Part shown: positions 43,266 to 51,375 of the stretch, in pieces
Layout of the letters: each line of letters begins with the position of its first letter
How positions within the stretch are numbered: the stretch's first letter is position 1
DNA from: Lachnospiraceae bacterium A4
Lineage (GTDB): Bacteria > Bacillota > Clostridia > Lachnospirales > Lachnospiraceae
DNA: 64,000 nt
NCBI GenBank assembly: GCA_000403215.2
Contig: KE159560.1
Location: 1-64,000 of the forward strand
Direction of reading: 5' to 3'
Translations under genes and position numbers: made by a program
The notes under the pieces: generated by a model
The model's input: only the letters and a program-made list of their open reading frames with translations
What the model was told of the DNA's origin: nothing
The model's database searches: none

Positions 43266-43763
43266 ATGTCAGACAGAAATGATGAGGTAAAGGTATATCA
43301 GGATAAGAAAGCAAAGGCGGAGGATTACAAAAGCTCTGCCTATACGCTTTTGATGGTTGGGGTGCTTGGAATTGCAGCGTTTATCCTGATGGAAGCAGGC
43401 GTGCTTCCTTTCCGGCTTGCCGGTTCGGGAAAATATATTACCTACGGTGTGATGGGGACTATGTTTGTCATATTTATAGTGATGGGGATTTTGTCGTTAA
43501 AATCTTCCCATAAATACACGCAGGAGGCCGCCGTGGAAGAGGATTTGACTGGTAAGATCAAGACATGGGCAAAGGAACATATCACCGCAGCGTCCATTCA
43601 GGAACGTGTTTGGTTTGAGGATGGGACCCCGGAGGAGATGAAGTATTTTAAGTACTTTGAGGGAATCAAGGCTGCTGTGACACAGGAGTTTGGCAGTTTG
43701 AATGCGTCTTATCTGGACGCTTTGTGCGAGGAGTTGTACGCTGACATTTTCGATCGGGGTTGA
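43266..43763 (+). CDS. Small membrane protein with two transmembrane segments
   Basis: This 165-residue protein has a charged N-terminus, two membrane segments (about 25-45, AYTLLMVGVLGIAAFILMEAG, and 56-78, ITYGVMGTMFVIFIVMGIL) and an ~85-residue cytoplasmic tail rich in acidic residues (EEDLTGKIKTWAKEHIT). It is preceded by CAGGAGGTTT. The family is typical of Clostridia genomes as an uncharacterised protein. It stands alone, followed by a terminator. No function is assigned. Confidence 0.75.
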   Translation: MSDRNDEVKVYQDKKAKAEDYKSSAYTLLMVGVLGIAAFILMEAGVLPFRLAGSGKYITYGVMGTMFVIFIVMGILSLKSSHKYTQEAAVEEDLTGKIKTWAKEHITAASIQERVWFEDGTPEEMKYFKYFEGIKAAVTQEFGSLNASYLDALCEELYADIFDRG

Positions 43764-43823
43764 TTGGAATGAGTGCAAAAAAGCGTTAAAAAGAATTAGG
43801 AATAGTATGTGGAAGCTTTAATG

Positions 43824-43890
43824 CTGTCGGAAAATAAATCTGTTTGCCTACAATATTGGGTAAATGGAATCATTTTCCGACAGTTTTTTA
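43824..43890 (+). terminator. Long-loop terminator
   Basis: Perfect 12-bp arms CTGTCGGAAAAT (43824-43835) and ATTTTCCGACAG (43872-43883) enclose a 36-base loop and are followed by TTTTTTA. Confidence 0.75.
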
Positions 43891-43980
43891 TTCTATTATT
43901 TTTAGTGAAAAAAAGTTGCACAAAAAATAAATTATGTTATAATAATAAATAAAAGGAAGATTGACGTGGAGGTATGTGCC

Positions 43981-45258
43981 ATGATAATAGAGATTAGAGC
44001 AAAAAACTGTTATGCGTTTGAGAATGAAATAACGTTTTCAATGAAAGCAGATATGAGATATAAAAAATTTGGAACTAATGTTCATAAAGTAAAAAATTTT
44101 AATATACTGAAATCGGCTGGAATTTATGGACCGAACAATGTGGGAAAGACCTGCTTGATTAAATGCATGAGAGCGATAAAGGCCGTACTTTTGAATAAAA
44201 AAAATAATTTAATGCCCAATATATTTACAGAGTGTACTGTCTGTGAACTGGGCGTAACTTTTGTGGCGTTGGGAAGAACGTTTTCATATGACTTTAAATA
44301 TGATACCGAAAAACAAGCGTATATATATGAATCATTTTCAGAGATTATCAAAGATCAATATAACAATGAAAAAGAAGTATGCTGGCTGAAAAAAGACAGT
44401 ATTGGTGAAGTATATGAATGTTTAGACAAAGATGTGCAGAATATGATATCAGTTATGTCGAATAATACGCTGTTATGCTATATAATAGATACAAGTAAAT
44501 TTGAGCATGTAGACGAGATGAAACAGATTCTAGTTGGGTTTGCGAAAAAAATTGATATTATTAATATGAATAATATACCGATGCAGCACACCATAGAACT
44601 CATGAAAAATAAAAATCAGTTGCAGGAAAAAGTTGTTGAATTTATTAAAAACGCAGATTTGTATATGGATAATTTTGAGTTTGTCGATATAGAAAAGATA
44701 CAGCGAAAAGCTAGCGATGACCAAGAAAAACCTGAAGAGAAGGTTCTGGATATACCAGAGAACATCATGGATCAGATCAGACTGGTTTCCACATATAAGG
44801 GAGTGCATGTACCAAGTATGTTATTTGATTCTACAGGTACAAAGAAGATCGCAGCCATTGCCAGTTATGTGATAGAGGCACTTGAACAGGGCAAAATTCT
44901 TATTGTTGATGAATTGGATAGCAGTATTCATTTCAAACTTACCAGAGCAATTGTTGCGATGTTTAATAATGAATTGAATACAAGCGCACAAATGGTATTT
45001 ACTGTACATGATATTAATCTGATGGATTGCAGGAGAATGTTTCGGAAGGAGCAGATTTGGTTTATTCATAAAGATGAAGATAGTGTATATTTATATTCAC
45101 TGGCAGATTTTACTGCACAACAGGGTGTGAGAGACACTACAGATGTTGTGGAGAAGTACAAAAAAGGTGTCCTTGGAGCGTTACCTGACCCAGAATTGAT
45201 CAACTCCTTGCTTCGTATTAAAGGCGATGTAAAGGGGGATGATGTCAATGATAAATAA
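43981..45258 (+). CDS. AAA-type ATPase of an AbiL/RloAB-like defence pair
   Basis: This 425-residue protein belongs to the AAA_15/AAA_21 (OLD/SMC-like) ATPases. The N-terminal strand is followed by Walker A GIYGPNNVGKT near residue 53, a large insertion of about 200 residues, a Walker B region KILIVDELDSSIH and a sensor-like MVFTVHDINLMD. Such ATPases pair with TOPRIM or RloB partners in AbiL, PARIS and related abortive-infection systems. The next gene overlaps by 11 bases and encodes such a partner. The ATG at 43981 follows GTGGAGG. The pair is A/T-rich relative to the core genes, consistent with horizontal origin. Confidence 0.78.
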   Translation: MIIEIRAKNCYAFENEITFSMKADMRYKKFGTNVHKVKNFNILKSAGIYGPNNVGKTCLIKCMRAIKAVLLNKKNNLMPNIFTECTVCELGVTFVALGRTFSYDFKYDTEKQAYIYESFSEIIKDQYNNEKEVCWLKKDSIGEVYECLDKDVQNMISVMSNNTLLCYIIDTSKFEHVDEMKQILVGFAKKIDIINMNNIPMQHTIELMKNKNQLQEKVVEFIKNADLYMDNFEFVDIEKIQRKASDDQEKPEEKVLDIPENIMDQIRLVSTYKGVHVPSMLFDSTGTKKIAAIASYVIEALEQGKILIVDELDSSIHFKLTRAIVAMFNNELNTSAQMVFTVHDINLMDCRRMFRKEQIWFIHKDEDSVYLYSLADFTAQQGVRDTTDVVEKYKKGVLGALPDPELINSLLRIKGDVKGDDVNDK

Positions 45259-45880
45259 GCTTCCTAAATTTTCTGATAATCATAAAATCTGTATTGTCTG
45301 TGAGGGCAATGAAGAATATGAGTATCTTAACCGCCTCAAAGAATTGAAGGTGTGGTGTAAGCAATACGATATATTGTTGGTTAATGCCGGTGGAAATGGT
45401 AATATACCAGCGAGATATCAGGATCTTTTTCAAAATGACTCATATGAAATCATACTTGTATTTTGTGACACAGATAAGAAACCTTATGAACAGTACGAAG
45501 ATATTAAGCGAAAAATTAATGCGTTTCATGGTGTTGCAAATGCTGCGGATGAAGTAGTTTTGTTTGGCAATCCGTGTACCATGCAAATCATCGTGAAGCA
45601 TTGGACGGATGAAAATTTAAAATCACCAGCAAAACCAATCAATGCTCCATTGATATACAAATATACTGGAGTAGAAAATTATAAGGGAAGGATAGATCAG
45701 ATCAAAGAAGTCATGAAATATGTTACTGTGGAAAACTATGCAGATATGTGCAAGCGGGTGAGTAGATTGGAAACTTTTGACTGGGTGGCTGGAAGTAGTA
45801 ATTTTGTGAAGTTCATAAAGCTATTTGAGAATGATGACAGTGGTTGGATTGAGGAGATTAACAGAAAATTGGAGGAGTAG
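45248..45880 (+). CDS. TOPRIM/RloB-like effector of an AbiL-type pair
   Basis: This protein of about 210 residues starts with KICIVCEGNEEYEYLNRL, whose Glu after the first strand is typical of TOPRIM and RloB nucleases. IILVFCDTDKKPYEQYEDI follows with the DxD pair. The later part (HWTDENLKSP onwards) is helical. By analogy with RloB/AbiLii or AriB it would be the nuclease released or activated by the ATPase on phage infection; this is inference. Three in-frame ATGs exist; 45248 has the best spacing to AAAGGGGG (45231-45238). No third gene is coupled; rlmH follows after 13 bases. Confidence 0.7.
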   Translation: MINKLPKFSDNHKICIVCEGNEEYEYLNRLKELKVWCKQYDILLVNAGGNGNIPARYQDLFQNDSYEIILVFCDTDKKPYEQYEDIKRKINAFHGVANAADEVVLFGNPCTMQIIVKHWTDENLKSPAKPINAPLIYKYTGVENYKGRIDQIKEVMKYVTVENYADMCKRVSRLETFDWVAGSSNFVKFIKLFENDDSGWIEEINRKLEE

Positions 45881-45893
45881 AGAGTAGAATACA

Positions 45894-46373
45894 ATGAATA
45901 TAACACTCGTTACAGTTGGGAAAATCAAAGAAAAATATTTCCGGGACGCGATTGCCGAATATCAAAAAAGGCTTTCAAAATACTGTAGGCTGGAGATTGT
46001 GGAAGTGGCAGACGAAAAGACACCAGACAAGGCATCGGAGACAGAGGAGGCACAGATTCGGCAGAGGGAAGCAGCGCGCATTCTAAAGGCGGTGCGGGAC
46101 AATGCTTATTGTATCGCACTGACAATTGACGGAAAAAAGCGCGATTCTGTCAATCTGGCAACACATATAGAACAGTTGGGGCTGAGTGGGAAAAGCAATC
46201 TCGTGTTTGTAATTGGAGGTTCGCTGGGGCTGCACGACAGTGTGGTACAGCGTGCCGATGAAACGCTTAGTTTTTCGGAGCTGACATTTCCGCACCAGTT
46301 AATGCGGGTGATTTTGCTGGAACAGATTTATAGGTGTTTTCGCATCATAAATAATGAACCATATCACAAGTGA
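45894..46373 (+). CDS. rlmH: 23S rRNA (pseudouridine1915-N3)-methyltransferase
   Basis: RlmH methylates pseudouridine 1915 in helix 69 of 23S rRNA using SAM. It is a SPOUT-fold dimer. The 159-residue product is full length, with the start NITLVTVGKIKEKYFRDAIAEYQKRLSKY, the SAM knot residues in LVFVIGGSLGL and the conserved end RVILLEQIYRCFRIINNEPYHK. It is a core gene embedded in the accessory region. The RBS is weak (GGAGGAG inside the preceding gene's end). Confidence 0.97.
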   Translation: MNITLVTVGKIKEKYFRDAIAEYQKRLSKYCRLEIVEVADEKTPDKASETEEAQIRQREAARILKAVRDNAYCIALTIDGKKRDSVNLATHIEQLGLSGKSNLVFVIGGSLGLHDSVVQRADETLSFSELTFPHQLMRVILLEQIYRCFRIINNEPYHK

Positions 46374-46429
46374 GGGCGAGAAGGAACAGAGATCTATGAA
46401 ATAAATGAGGGGGAATATTTGTACTAGAA

Positions 46430-46621
46430 ATGGAAGGAGAACAAAGCTTTGAAGGAGAATCTGAATATATTAGCCAGAAATCGAAGCGAATGGTCTTTGC
46501 TGGAGTACAGAAACATGGAAGAATAAAAAATAAGACACTACGACCGGGCGACTGGAGCATATGCAAGCGTTTGTATAAAAGAATGTTACTTTATTGGCGA
46601 AAAAAATGTTTGATAATGTGA
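46430..46621 (+). CDS. Short hypothetical ORF in the rlmH to Rpn spacer
   Basis: A 63-codon frame with a basic C-terminal half (RLYKRMLLYWRKKC). There is no well-placed RBS; GAGGGGG is 18 bases upstream. The rest of 46374-46752 is A/T-rich with no clear signal apart from the RBS GGGGGTGAGG of the next gene. It may be a remnant or not a gene. Confidence 0.2.
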   Translation: MEGEQSFEGESEYISQKSKRMVFAGVQKHGRIKNKTLRPGDWSICKRLYKRMLLYWRKKCLIM

Positions 46622-46752
46622 AAGCGGGGAAACCTAGGAAGATGTTGCCGAGAAACAAAATATTAGCCCCTAGGCGGTAAGTAGACTGAAAAATATAGTG
46701 GTCTGTTCGTTTGAAATATGATAAAATATCAGTAAAAGCAGGGGGTGAGGCC

Positions 46753-47108
46753 ATGAATACAGATACTACCATAGCGAAAAATATCCGTGTGGCTGATGAG
46801 AAAGCCAGCTATGACGCGGCATGTAAGCGGTTGCTTTCGGAAAAGATTATTCTGGCATGGATTATGAAGAACTGTCTTGAAGAATACCGTGATTGTGATG
46901 TGGATGAAATTGCGGAAAAATATATTGAAGGTACACCGCAGGTAGGTGAAGTAGCAGTGGCCCCAGATGAATCCAACCGTGTTTCTGTGATACAGGGAGC
47001 TGGAAATGAAGATACTTCTCTGACGGAAGGGACGATTTTCTATGATATTCGATTTCTTGCAATCGCTCCTGTATCCGCCGAATTAATTCGCTTAATTATC
47101 AATATTGA
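46753..47108 (+). pseudogene. Rpn/PD-(D/E)XK nuclease-family gene, 5' fragment
   Basis: The start at ATG 46753 follows GGGGGTGAGG. The 118 codons plus two bases end in the ...LIRLIINI-GA of the nuclease core. Joined to 50567 the frame continues INIEAQNDFYPGYPL, giving a 321-residue protein of the Rpn (recombination-promoting nuclease) / PD-(D/E)XK transposase-like family. The catalytic Asp is in GTIFYDIRF. The interrupted codon is the Glu of the catalytic E-x-Q motif. Past 47108 the frame continues only into element sequence up to a stop at 47200-47202. Confidence 0.85.
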
Positions 47109-47135
47109 TTATTCCGATTTCCGGATTATTCCGAT
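47107..47135. repeat. RIT left terminal inverted repeat
   Basis: 29 bases containing two TTATTCCGAT units around CCGG. The inverted mate is at 50508-50536 with one mismatch. A further inverted unit, AATCGGAATAAT, occurs at 47179-47190. Confidence 0.85.
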
Positions 47136-47214
47136 TATATCATGTTTTTTAGCTCTGCGTCTATATTTTAGCCAGGAAAATCGGAATAATTATTGTATAT
47201 AAAAAGAAGTTATG

Positions 47215-47256
47215 TTTCCATGTAAGTGGGTTAATAGGAGGGCCCTTACATGGAAA
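47215..47256 (+). promoter_or_regulatory. Hairpin sequestering RBS and start codon of the first RIT recombinase
   Basis: Perfect 12-bp arms TTTCCATGTAAG (47215-47226) and CTTACATGGAAA (47245-47256) with an 18-base loop. The Shine-Dalgarno GGAGGG (47237-47242) is in the loop and the start codon ATG (47250-47252) is inside the second arm. A transcript reading in from the host gene would fold this way. Confidence 0.75.
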
Positions 47257-48482
47257 ATTTTGAATTAAGGAAACACATTGACTACGTGCTTCAACGCACA
47301 AAGGAACTTGGCCTTTCTGCAAAAACTTTCGCTGGCTATGCAAGGCATTATGAAGCCGTTTTCCGGTATTGTATGGAAAACAGACGTGATACTTTCATGT
47401 ATCAGGATGCGGCTGCGTTCTGTGCGCTTAAGTGCAGGGCGGAACTGAAACAATCTACCATTAAGCCCATAAGAAAAGCAGCTTATACTGTTGCCAGATA
47501 TTTTGAAACCGGGGAATTCAGCTGGGGATCCGTCACTTTTACGACTAACGCCCCTGCTTCCGGAGCTTACAGGGAGCTGATGTCCGGTTTTCAGCAGGAA
47601 CTCTCAAAACGGCTCAGTCCGGGGACTGTCCGCCCTGAAATGATTATTATACGGCAGTTCCTGTATTTCCTTGAACAGGCAGGAGTGGAGGATGCCCATT
47701 CCATGGTATCTGAAAATGTCCTAGATTTTGTCCGTCAGGAAGCCCCAAACCATAAAGGCAGTATGCCGAGACTGTTGCGTACTTTAAGAAATTTTGTACA
47801 GTTTCTGCGGGACAAAGGGATTGTTGACCTGGATGCGGACCGTTTCCTCGGTACGGCTGGCAGGTGCAGGCAGAAAGCCCTTCCCTGTTTTACAGATGAG
47901 GAACTTCAGCTGATCTTTTCAAAAATAGACCGTTCGACCGACAAAGGCCGCCGGGATTATGCCATATTTCTTCTTGCCGTGAGGACAGGAATGAGGGCTT
48001 CTGATATATCCGGATTGAAACTTTCCGATATCTGCTGGACAGAAAAGACCATCCGTGTTGTACAGAAAAAAACAAAAGTGACACTGTTGCTGCCGCTTCC
48101 CATTGATGCCGGAAATGCCATTGCGGATTACATCCTCCATTCCAGGCCGCGGACGGATAACCCGTATGTTTTCGTCCGCCTGCTTCCGCCTGTTTTTTCT
48201 AGTCCTGTCAGTCCGACGCTTTTTAATGCTGCCCTGCGTGGATACATCGAAGCTGCAGGCATCGGGCGTTCCGGCTGGGATGGCAAATCTTTTCATGCAT
48301 TACGGAGGACGGCGGGAACAAAAATGGTTTCCTCCGGGGTTCCCGTATCCACTGTTGCCCAGATCCTCGGACATGGAAACATTGAGTCCTCCAAACGCTA
48401 TATCTCACTGGACAGCGGAACTATGAGGACATGCTGCCTGGACCTCGGGCCTCTGCATACACGGAAGGAGGGCTTGGTATAA
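47250..48482 (+). CDS. Tyrosine recombinase 1 of the RIT element (RitA-type)
   Basis: This 410-residue tyrosine recombinase has an N-terminal SAM-like core-binding region (about 1-200). The catalytic domain has Arg in VRTGMRASDISGLKLSD, Lys in VQKKTK, HALRR (His/Arg), LGHGN and the nucleophile Tyr in SSKRYISLD. All catalytic residues are present, so it should be active. The stop overlaps the next start (TAATG). Its initiation region is in a hairpin. Confidence 0.93.
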   Translation: MENFELRKHIDYVLQRTKELGLSAKTFAGYARHYEAVFRYCMENRRDTFMYQDAAAFCALKCRAELKQSTIKPIRKAAYTVARYFETGEFSWGSVTFTTNAPASGAYRELMSGFQQELSKRLSPGTVRPEMIIIRQFLYFLEQAGVEDAHSMVSENVLDFVRQEAPNHKGSMPRLLRTLRNFVQFLRDKGIVDLDADRFLGTAGRCRQKALPCFTDEELQLIFSKIDRSTDKGRRDYAIFLLAVRTGMRASDISGLKLSDICWTEKTIRVVQKKTKVTLLLPLPIDAGNAIADYILHSRPRTDNPYVFVRLLPPVFSSPVSPTLFNAALRGYIEAAGIGRSGWDGKSFHALRRTAGTKMVSSGVPVSTVAQILGHGNIESSKRYISLDSGTMRTCCLDLGPLHTRKEGLV

Positions 48483-49423
48483 TGGTCTCTTTCCAGAGCA
48501 AATTTGCGCACGACATAGAGAAAATGCGGGAGTGGCGGGAAACTCTTGGGTATGCTGTCGATAGTTACGACGGGTATCTGGTGCAGTTTGACCGTTACTG
48601 CGGGGCGTTTTTCCCTGATGCCGACATCCTGACATGGGACATTGCCCTGTCCTACTTACAAACAAAACGTGAACACTGTGATGCCTATGTGGATGTGATA
48701 GCCCTGAGGAATCTTGGCAGGTATCAGGTCCTTCTGGGGAAAGAAGCATGCGTATTCCCTGTGGATTATTTCAGCTATAAGAAAAGGCAGCTGCCATATA
48801 TCATGAGCGCGGGAGAATGCCGCCGTTTTTTTCAGGCAGCTGACAGGTATCCCCATAATCCGGCGAACCCGCTCATTGAATATACGGCCGCCGTTATCTT
48901 CCGGCTCCAGTATTCTACCGGAATGCGCCCACAGGAAGCCAGGCTTCTCCGAAGGCAGGATCTTGATTTTTCCCATTGCACGATATACATCGCAGACTCG
49001 AAAAGACATAAGGACAGGTGTATAGCGGTGGAGCCGGGCGTGATGGAAATGTGCCGCAATTATGATAGGATTGCGCGGGGAATGTACCCTGGGACAGAGA
49101 TATTCTTTCCCAATCGGAACGGGAACAGGCATGGGGCGCAGGCCATCAGCACCCTCTTCCACAAGTGCTGGGAAATGGCTGGGAACCCTGATGTCCTTGG
49201 GCGTTATTGTACGCCATATATCCTGAGGCACAACTTTGCGACACAAACATTGACACGGTGGATGGAAGAGGGCCGGGATTTCGGGCAGTTCCTGCCATAT
49301 CTGAGTGCCTATATGGGGCATCAGACTTTCCGGGAAACCTGTTATTACCTGCATCTCCTGCCGGAGCGCCTGTCAAAGATGGAATACATGGACATCTCAG
49401 GCATGATCGGAGGTGCCCCATGA
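48482..49423 (+). CDS. Tyrosine recombinase 2 of the RIT element (RitB-type)
   Basis: This 313-residue tyrosine recombinase has a core-binding part (about 1-105) and a catalytic domain with Arg in YSTGMRPQEARLL, Lys in DSKRHKD, TPYILRHNFAT (the His of the usual HxxR is replaced by Tyr, giving Y-I-L-R-H), MGHQTFRET and Tyr in TCYYLHL. Start ATG 48482 overlaps the previous stop; its own stop overlaps the next start (ATGA). Translation coupling should keep the three proteins in fixed ratio. Confidence 0.92.
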   Translation: MVSFQSKFAHDIEKMREWRETLGYAVDSYDGYLVQFDRYCGAFFPDADILTWDIALSYLQTKREHCDAYVDVIALRNLGRYQVLLGKEACVFPVDYFSYKKRQLPYIMSAGECRRFFQAADRYPHNPANPLIEYTAAVIFRLQYSTGMRPQEARLLRRQDLDFSHCTIYIADSKRHKDRCIAVEPGVMEMCRNYDRIARGMYPGTEIFFPNRNGNRHGAQAISTLFHKCWEMAGNPDVLGRYCTPYILRHNFATQTLTRWMEEGRDFGQFLPYLSAYMGHQTFRETCYYLHLLPERLSKMEYMDISGMIGGAP

Positions 49424-50448
49424 AAAGCAACGCTTTTTGGAAGAAACTACGGGAATATTTTGGGATCTATCTGCCAAAGCAGCGCAACAGCAGCGAGAAA
49501 ACAATTGATTCCTGCCGCATGGCCTGGAATATCCTGCTCCGTTTTTTACTACAGGAGAAAGGGATTCCCGCTTCCGGACTGGGGTTTGAAACCTTTACGT
49601 CTGACCTGCTTACAGAGTTTCTGGATACAACAGAGTCACAGAAAGGCTGGAAGGAATCCACACGCAACAACAGGCTGAGCTGTATACGGTCATTCTTCAA
49701 ATTTGCGGCGTACACCTCTCCCGAAGTATATACGGTATATGCGGATCTTTGCACAATACCGCTGAAAAAGGGAACCGATAATTCGCGCGTTGTAAGCCAT
49801 ATGTCAAAAGACGCTGTTGCTGCAATCATCGGATGCATTGACACAGGCTCTCCCAAGGGGCTGCGCGACCGGTTCTTTCTGGCACTGATGTATGATACAG
49901 CGGCACGTGACGGGGAAATGCTGAAAATGAAGCTGTCTGATATAAATCCGGAAAACAAAACGGTATATTTATTCGGAAAGGGTTCCAAACCCAGGCTTGT
50001 GCCTGTTTCAAAAGAAACACTCCATTTGTTTGAGCTTTATAAATCATCATTCCACCATGACAGCAGAAAGGATGTCCATTTGTTTTATACGAAACACTGC
50101 GGGGAAAAAACGCCAATGTCGGACGATAATGTATCGAGGTTTCTGAAAAAATATGCCGCACAGGCCCGTATAGGCAATCCGCATGTGCCGGAGCATGTAC
50201 ATCCGCATATGTTCCGCCATTCGCGGGCAATGCACTTATATCAGGGCGGGATGCCGCTTGCGGTCTTATCGGAATTCCTTGGACATGAAGATCCGGAAAC
50301 AACGTTAATTTACGCATATGCAGATACAGAGATGAAACGTCAGGCGGTGGAAAAGGCCTCACAGGATTCGCTTGCTTTTGCCTTAAAAGATAATTCTCCG
50401 ATATGGGAATCGCAGAACATTATTGAACAGTTAATCAGAGGCTACTGA
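49420..50448 (+). CDS. Tyrosine recombinase 3 of the RIT element (RitC-type)
   Basis: This 342-residue tyrosine recombinase has a core-binding region (about 1-125) with TRNNRLSCIRSFFKFA. In the catalytic domain the Arg is in YDTAARDGEMLKMKLSDI, the Lys in GKGSKPRLVPV, then HPHMFRHSRAMHLYQGG, LGHEDPETTLIYAYAD with the Tyr nucleophile, and a helical tail. It is complete. Followed by a long hairpin. Confidence 0.93.
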   Translation: MKSNAFWKKLREYFGIYLPKQRNSSEKTIDSCRMAWNILLRFLLQEKGIPASGLGFETFTSDLLTEFLDTTESQKGWKESTRNNRLSCIRSFFKFAAYTSPEVYTVYADLCTIPLKKGTDNSRVVSHMSKDAVAAIIGCIDTGSPKGLRDRFFLALMYDTAARDGEMLKMKLSDINPENKTVYLFGKGSKPRLVPVSKETLHLFELYKSSFHHDSRKDVHLFYTKHCGEKTPMSDDNVSRFLKKYAAQARIGNPHVPEHVHPHMFRHSRAMHLYQGGMPLAVLSEFLGHEDPETTLIYAYADTEMKRQAVEKASQDSLAFALKDNSPIWESQNIIEQLIRGY

Positions 50449-50452
50449 AAAA

Positions 50453-50518
50453 CTTATTCCGATAAATATATCTAAAGGGGCTGAAATACAGCCCCCAAAA
50501 TAGATTTATCGGAATAAG
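50453..50518 (+). terminator. Long bipartite hairpin at the right end of the RIT element
   Basis: Outer perfect 15-bp arms CTTATTCCGATAAAT (50453-50467) and its complement (50504-50518) enclose an inner perfect 7-bp stem GGGGCTG/CAGCCCC (50477-50483, 50489-50495). It directly follows the third recombinase gene and overlaps the right inverted repeat, so it may serve both as terminator and as part of the recombination site. Confidence 0.7.
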
Positions 50519-50536
50519 CCGGAAATCGGAATAATC
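50508..50536. repeat. RIT right terminal inverted repeat
   Basis: 29 bases, inverted mate of 47107-47135 with one mismatch. Four bases further, 50541-50560 is a perfect 20-bp palindrome around TTCCGATATCGGAA, with no equivalent at the left joint. Confidence 0.85.
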
Positions 50537-50566
50537 CACAAAATTCCGATATCGGAATTTCTTGGA

Positions 50567-51176
50567 AGCTCAGAATGATTTTTATCCGGGGTATCCGCTG
50601 ATAAAGAGGGGAATCTATTACTGTAGCCGGATGATTTCCGCCCAATATGGAACAGAGTTTACAAATTCTCACTATGAGAATATCAAAAAAGTATATAGCA
50701 TATGGATTTGTATGAATCCGCCAAAGAGCCGTGAAAACAGCATTACCCGTTATTACATTGCGGAAGAAAATTTGGCGGGCAGTGTAAAGGAACGAAAAGC
50801 AGATTATGATTTGATGGCGGCTGTTATGATTTGTCTTGGGAAAGAGGAAGATTCGGGTACGAATTTATTGAAACTGTTGAATGTGCTTCTGTCCACGGAA
50901 ACAGGTTCACAGGACAAGTGCCAGATATTGGAAAAAGATTTTCATATCAAAATGACTCAGACATTGGAAAGTGAGGTGTCGCTCATGTGTAATTTAAGTA
51001 AGGGTGTGGAAGAGAAAGGAATTGAAAAGGGAAGACAGGAAGGAATAATAGCTATGGTATCAGCATTAAAGGATTTACAAATTGCAGACAGCATTATTCT
51101 GAATAAAATTCAGGAAAAGTTTCATTTGGCAGAAGAAACAGCCAAAATGTATTTGCAAGGAACTGTAGGAAAATAA
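50567..51176 (+). pseudogene. Rpn/PD-(D/E)XK nuclease-family gene, 3' fragment
   Basis: This is the remaining 202 codons of the interrupted gene, beginning within the catalytic Glu codon of E-A-Q-N-D-F. YYCSRMISAQ follows, then the C-terminal oligomerisation part with charged repeats (GVEEKGIEKGRQEG) typical of Rpn proteins. A frame open from TTG 50562 exists but starts in the element, without RBS. Native family members act as DNA endonucleases that promote recombination. The gene ends inside a long inverted-repeat structure. Confidence 0.85.
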
Positions 51177-51317
51177 CTGATGCAACTTGCGCAGGATATT
51201 TCTTCGAGGATGTATAGCAAAAAACGTAGGCGTAGCGGGCTACGGCGAGGCTTTTTGATATGCATAATCGGAGAAATAGACAAGTCAAGATGCGTCAGTT
51301 ATTTTTCTACAGTTCCT
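51158..51317. repeat. 160-bp imperfect inverted repeat at the end of the Rpn gene
   Basis: 27-base outer arms (51158-51184 and 51291-51317) are complementary at 25 positions and start AGGAACTGTAG. Inside them ACTTG...TATTTCT pairs with AGAAATA...CAAGT, and CGTAG/CTACG forms a small central stem. The whole could fold into one long structured RNA or be a small non-autonomous element. Confidence 0.75.
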
Positions 51318-51320
51318 AAG

Positions 51321-51358
51321 TATAACAGGCAGAGCATTTCCGCGTTCTGCCTGTTATA
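51321..51358 (+). terminator. Hairpin after the Rpn gene
   Basis: Perfect 13-bp arms TATAACAGGCAGA (51321-51333) and TCTGCCTGTTATA (51346-51358) with a 12-base loop. It lacks an adjacent T-run, so termination is uncertain. Confidence 0.5.
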
Positions 51359-51375
51359 GTACTATGAGATTTTTT

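Larger units (their letters stand above)
47109..50566 (+). mobile_element. RIT element: three tandem tyrosine recombinases
   Basis: This is a 3.46-kb element with three consecutive tyrosine recombinase genes on one strand, coupled by TAATG and ATGA overlaps. That is the defining arrangement of recombinase-in-trio (RIT) elements. It lies inside an Rpn-family gene that is restored in frame when it is removed. The ends carry a 29-bp inverted repeat (47107-47135 and 50508-50536, 28 of 29 identical) built from TTCCGAT units, plus a perfect 20-bp palindrome at 50541-50560 on the right only. Base composition is visibly richer in G/C than the flanks. The precise crossover is uncertain by a few bases because GA is shared at both joints. 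Confidence 0.88.
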
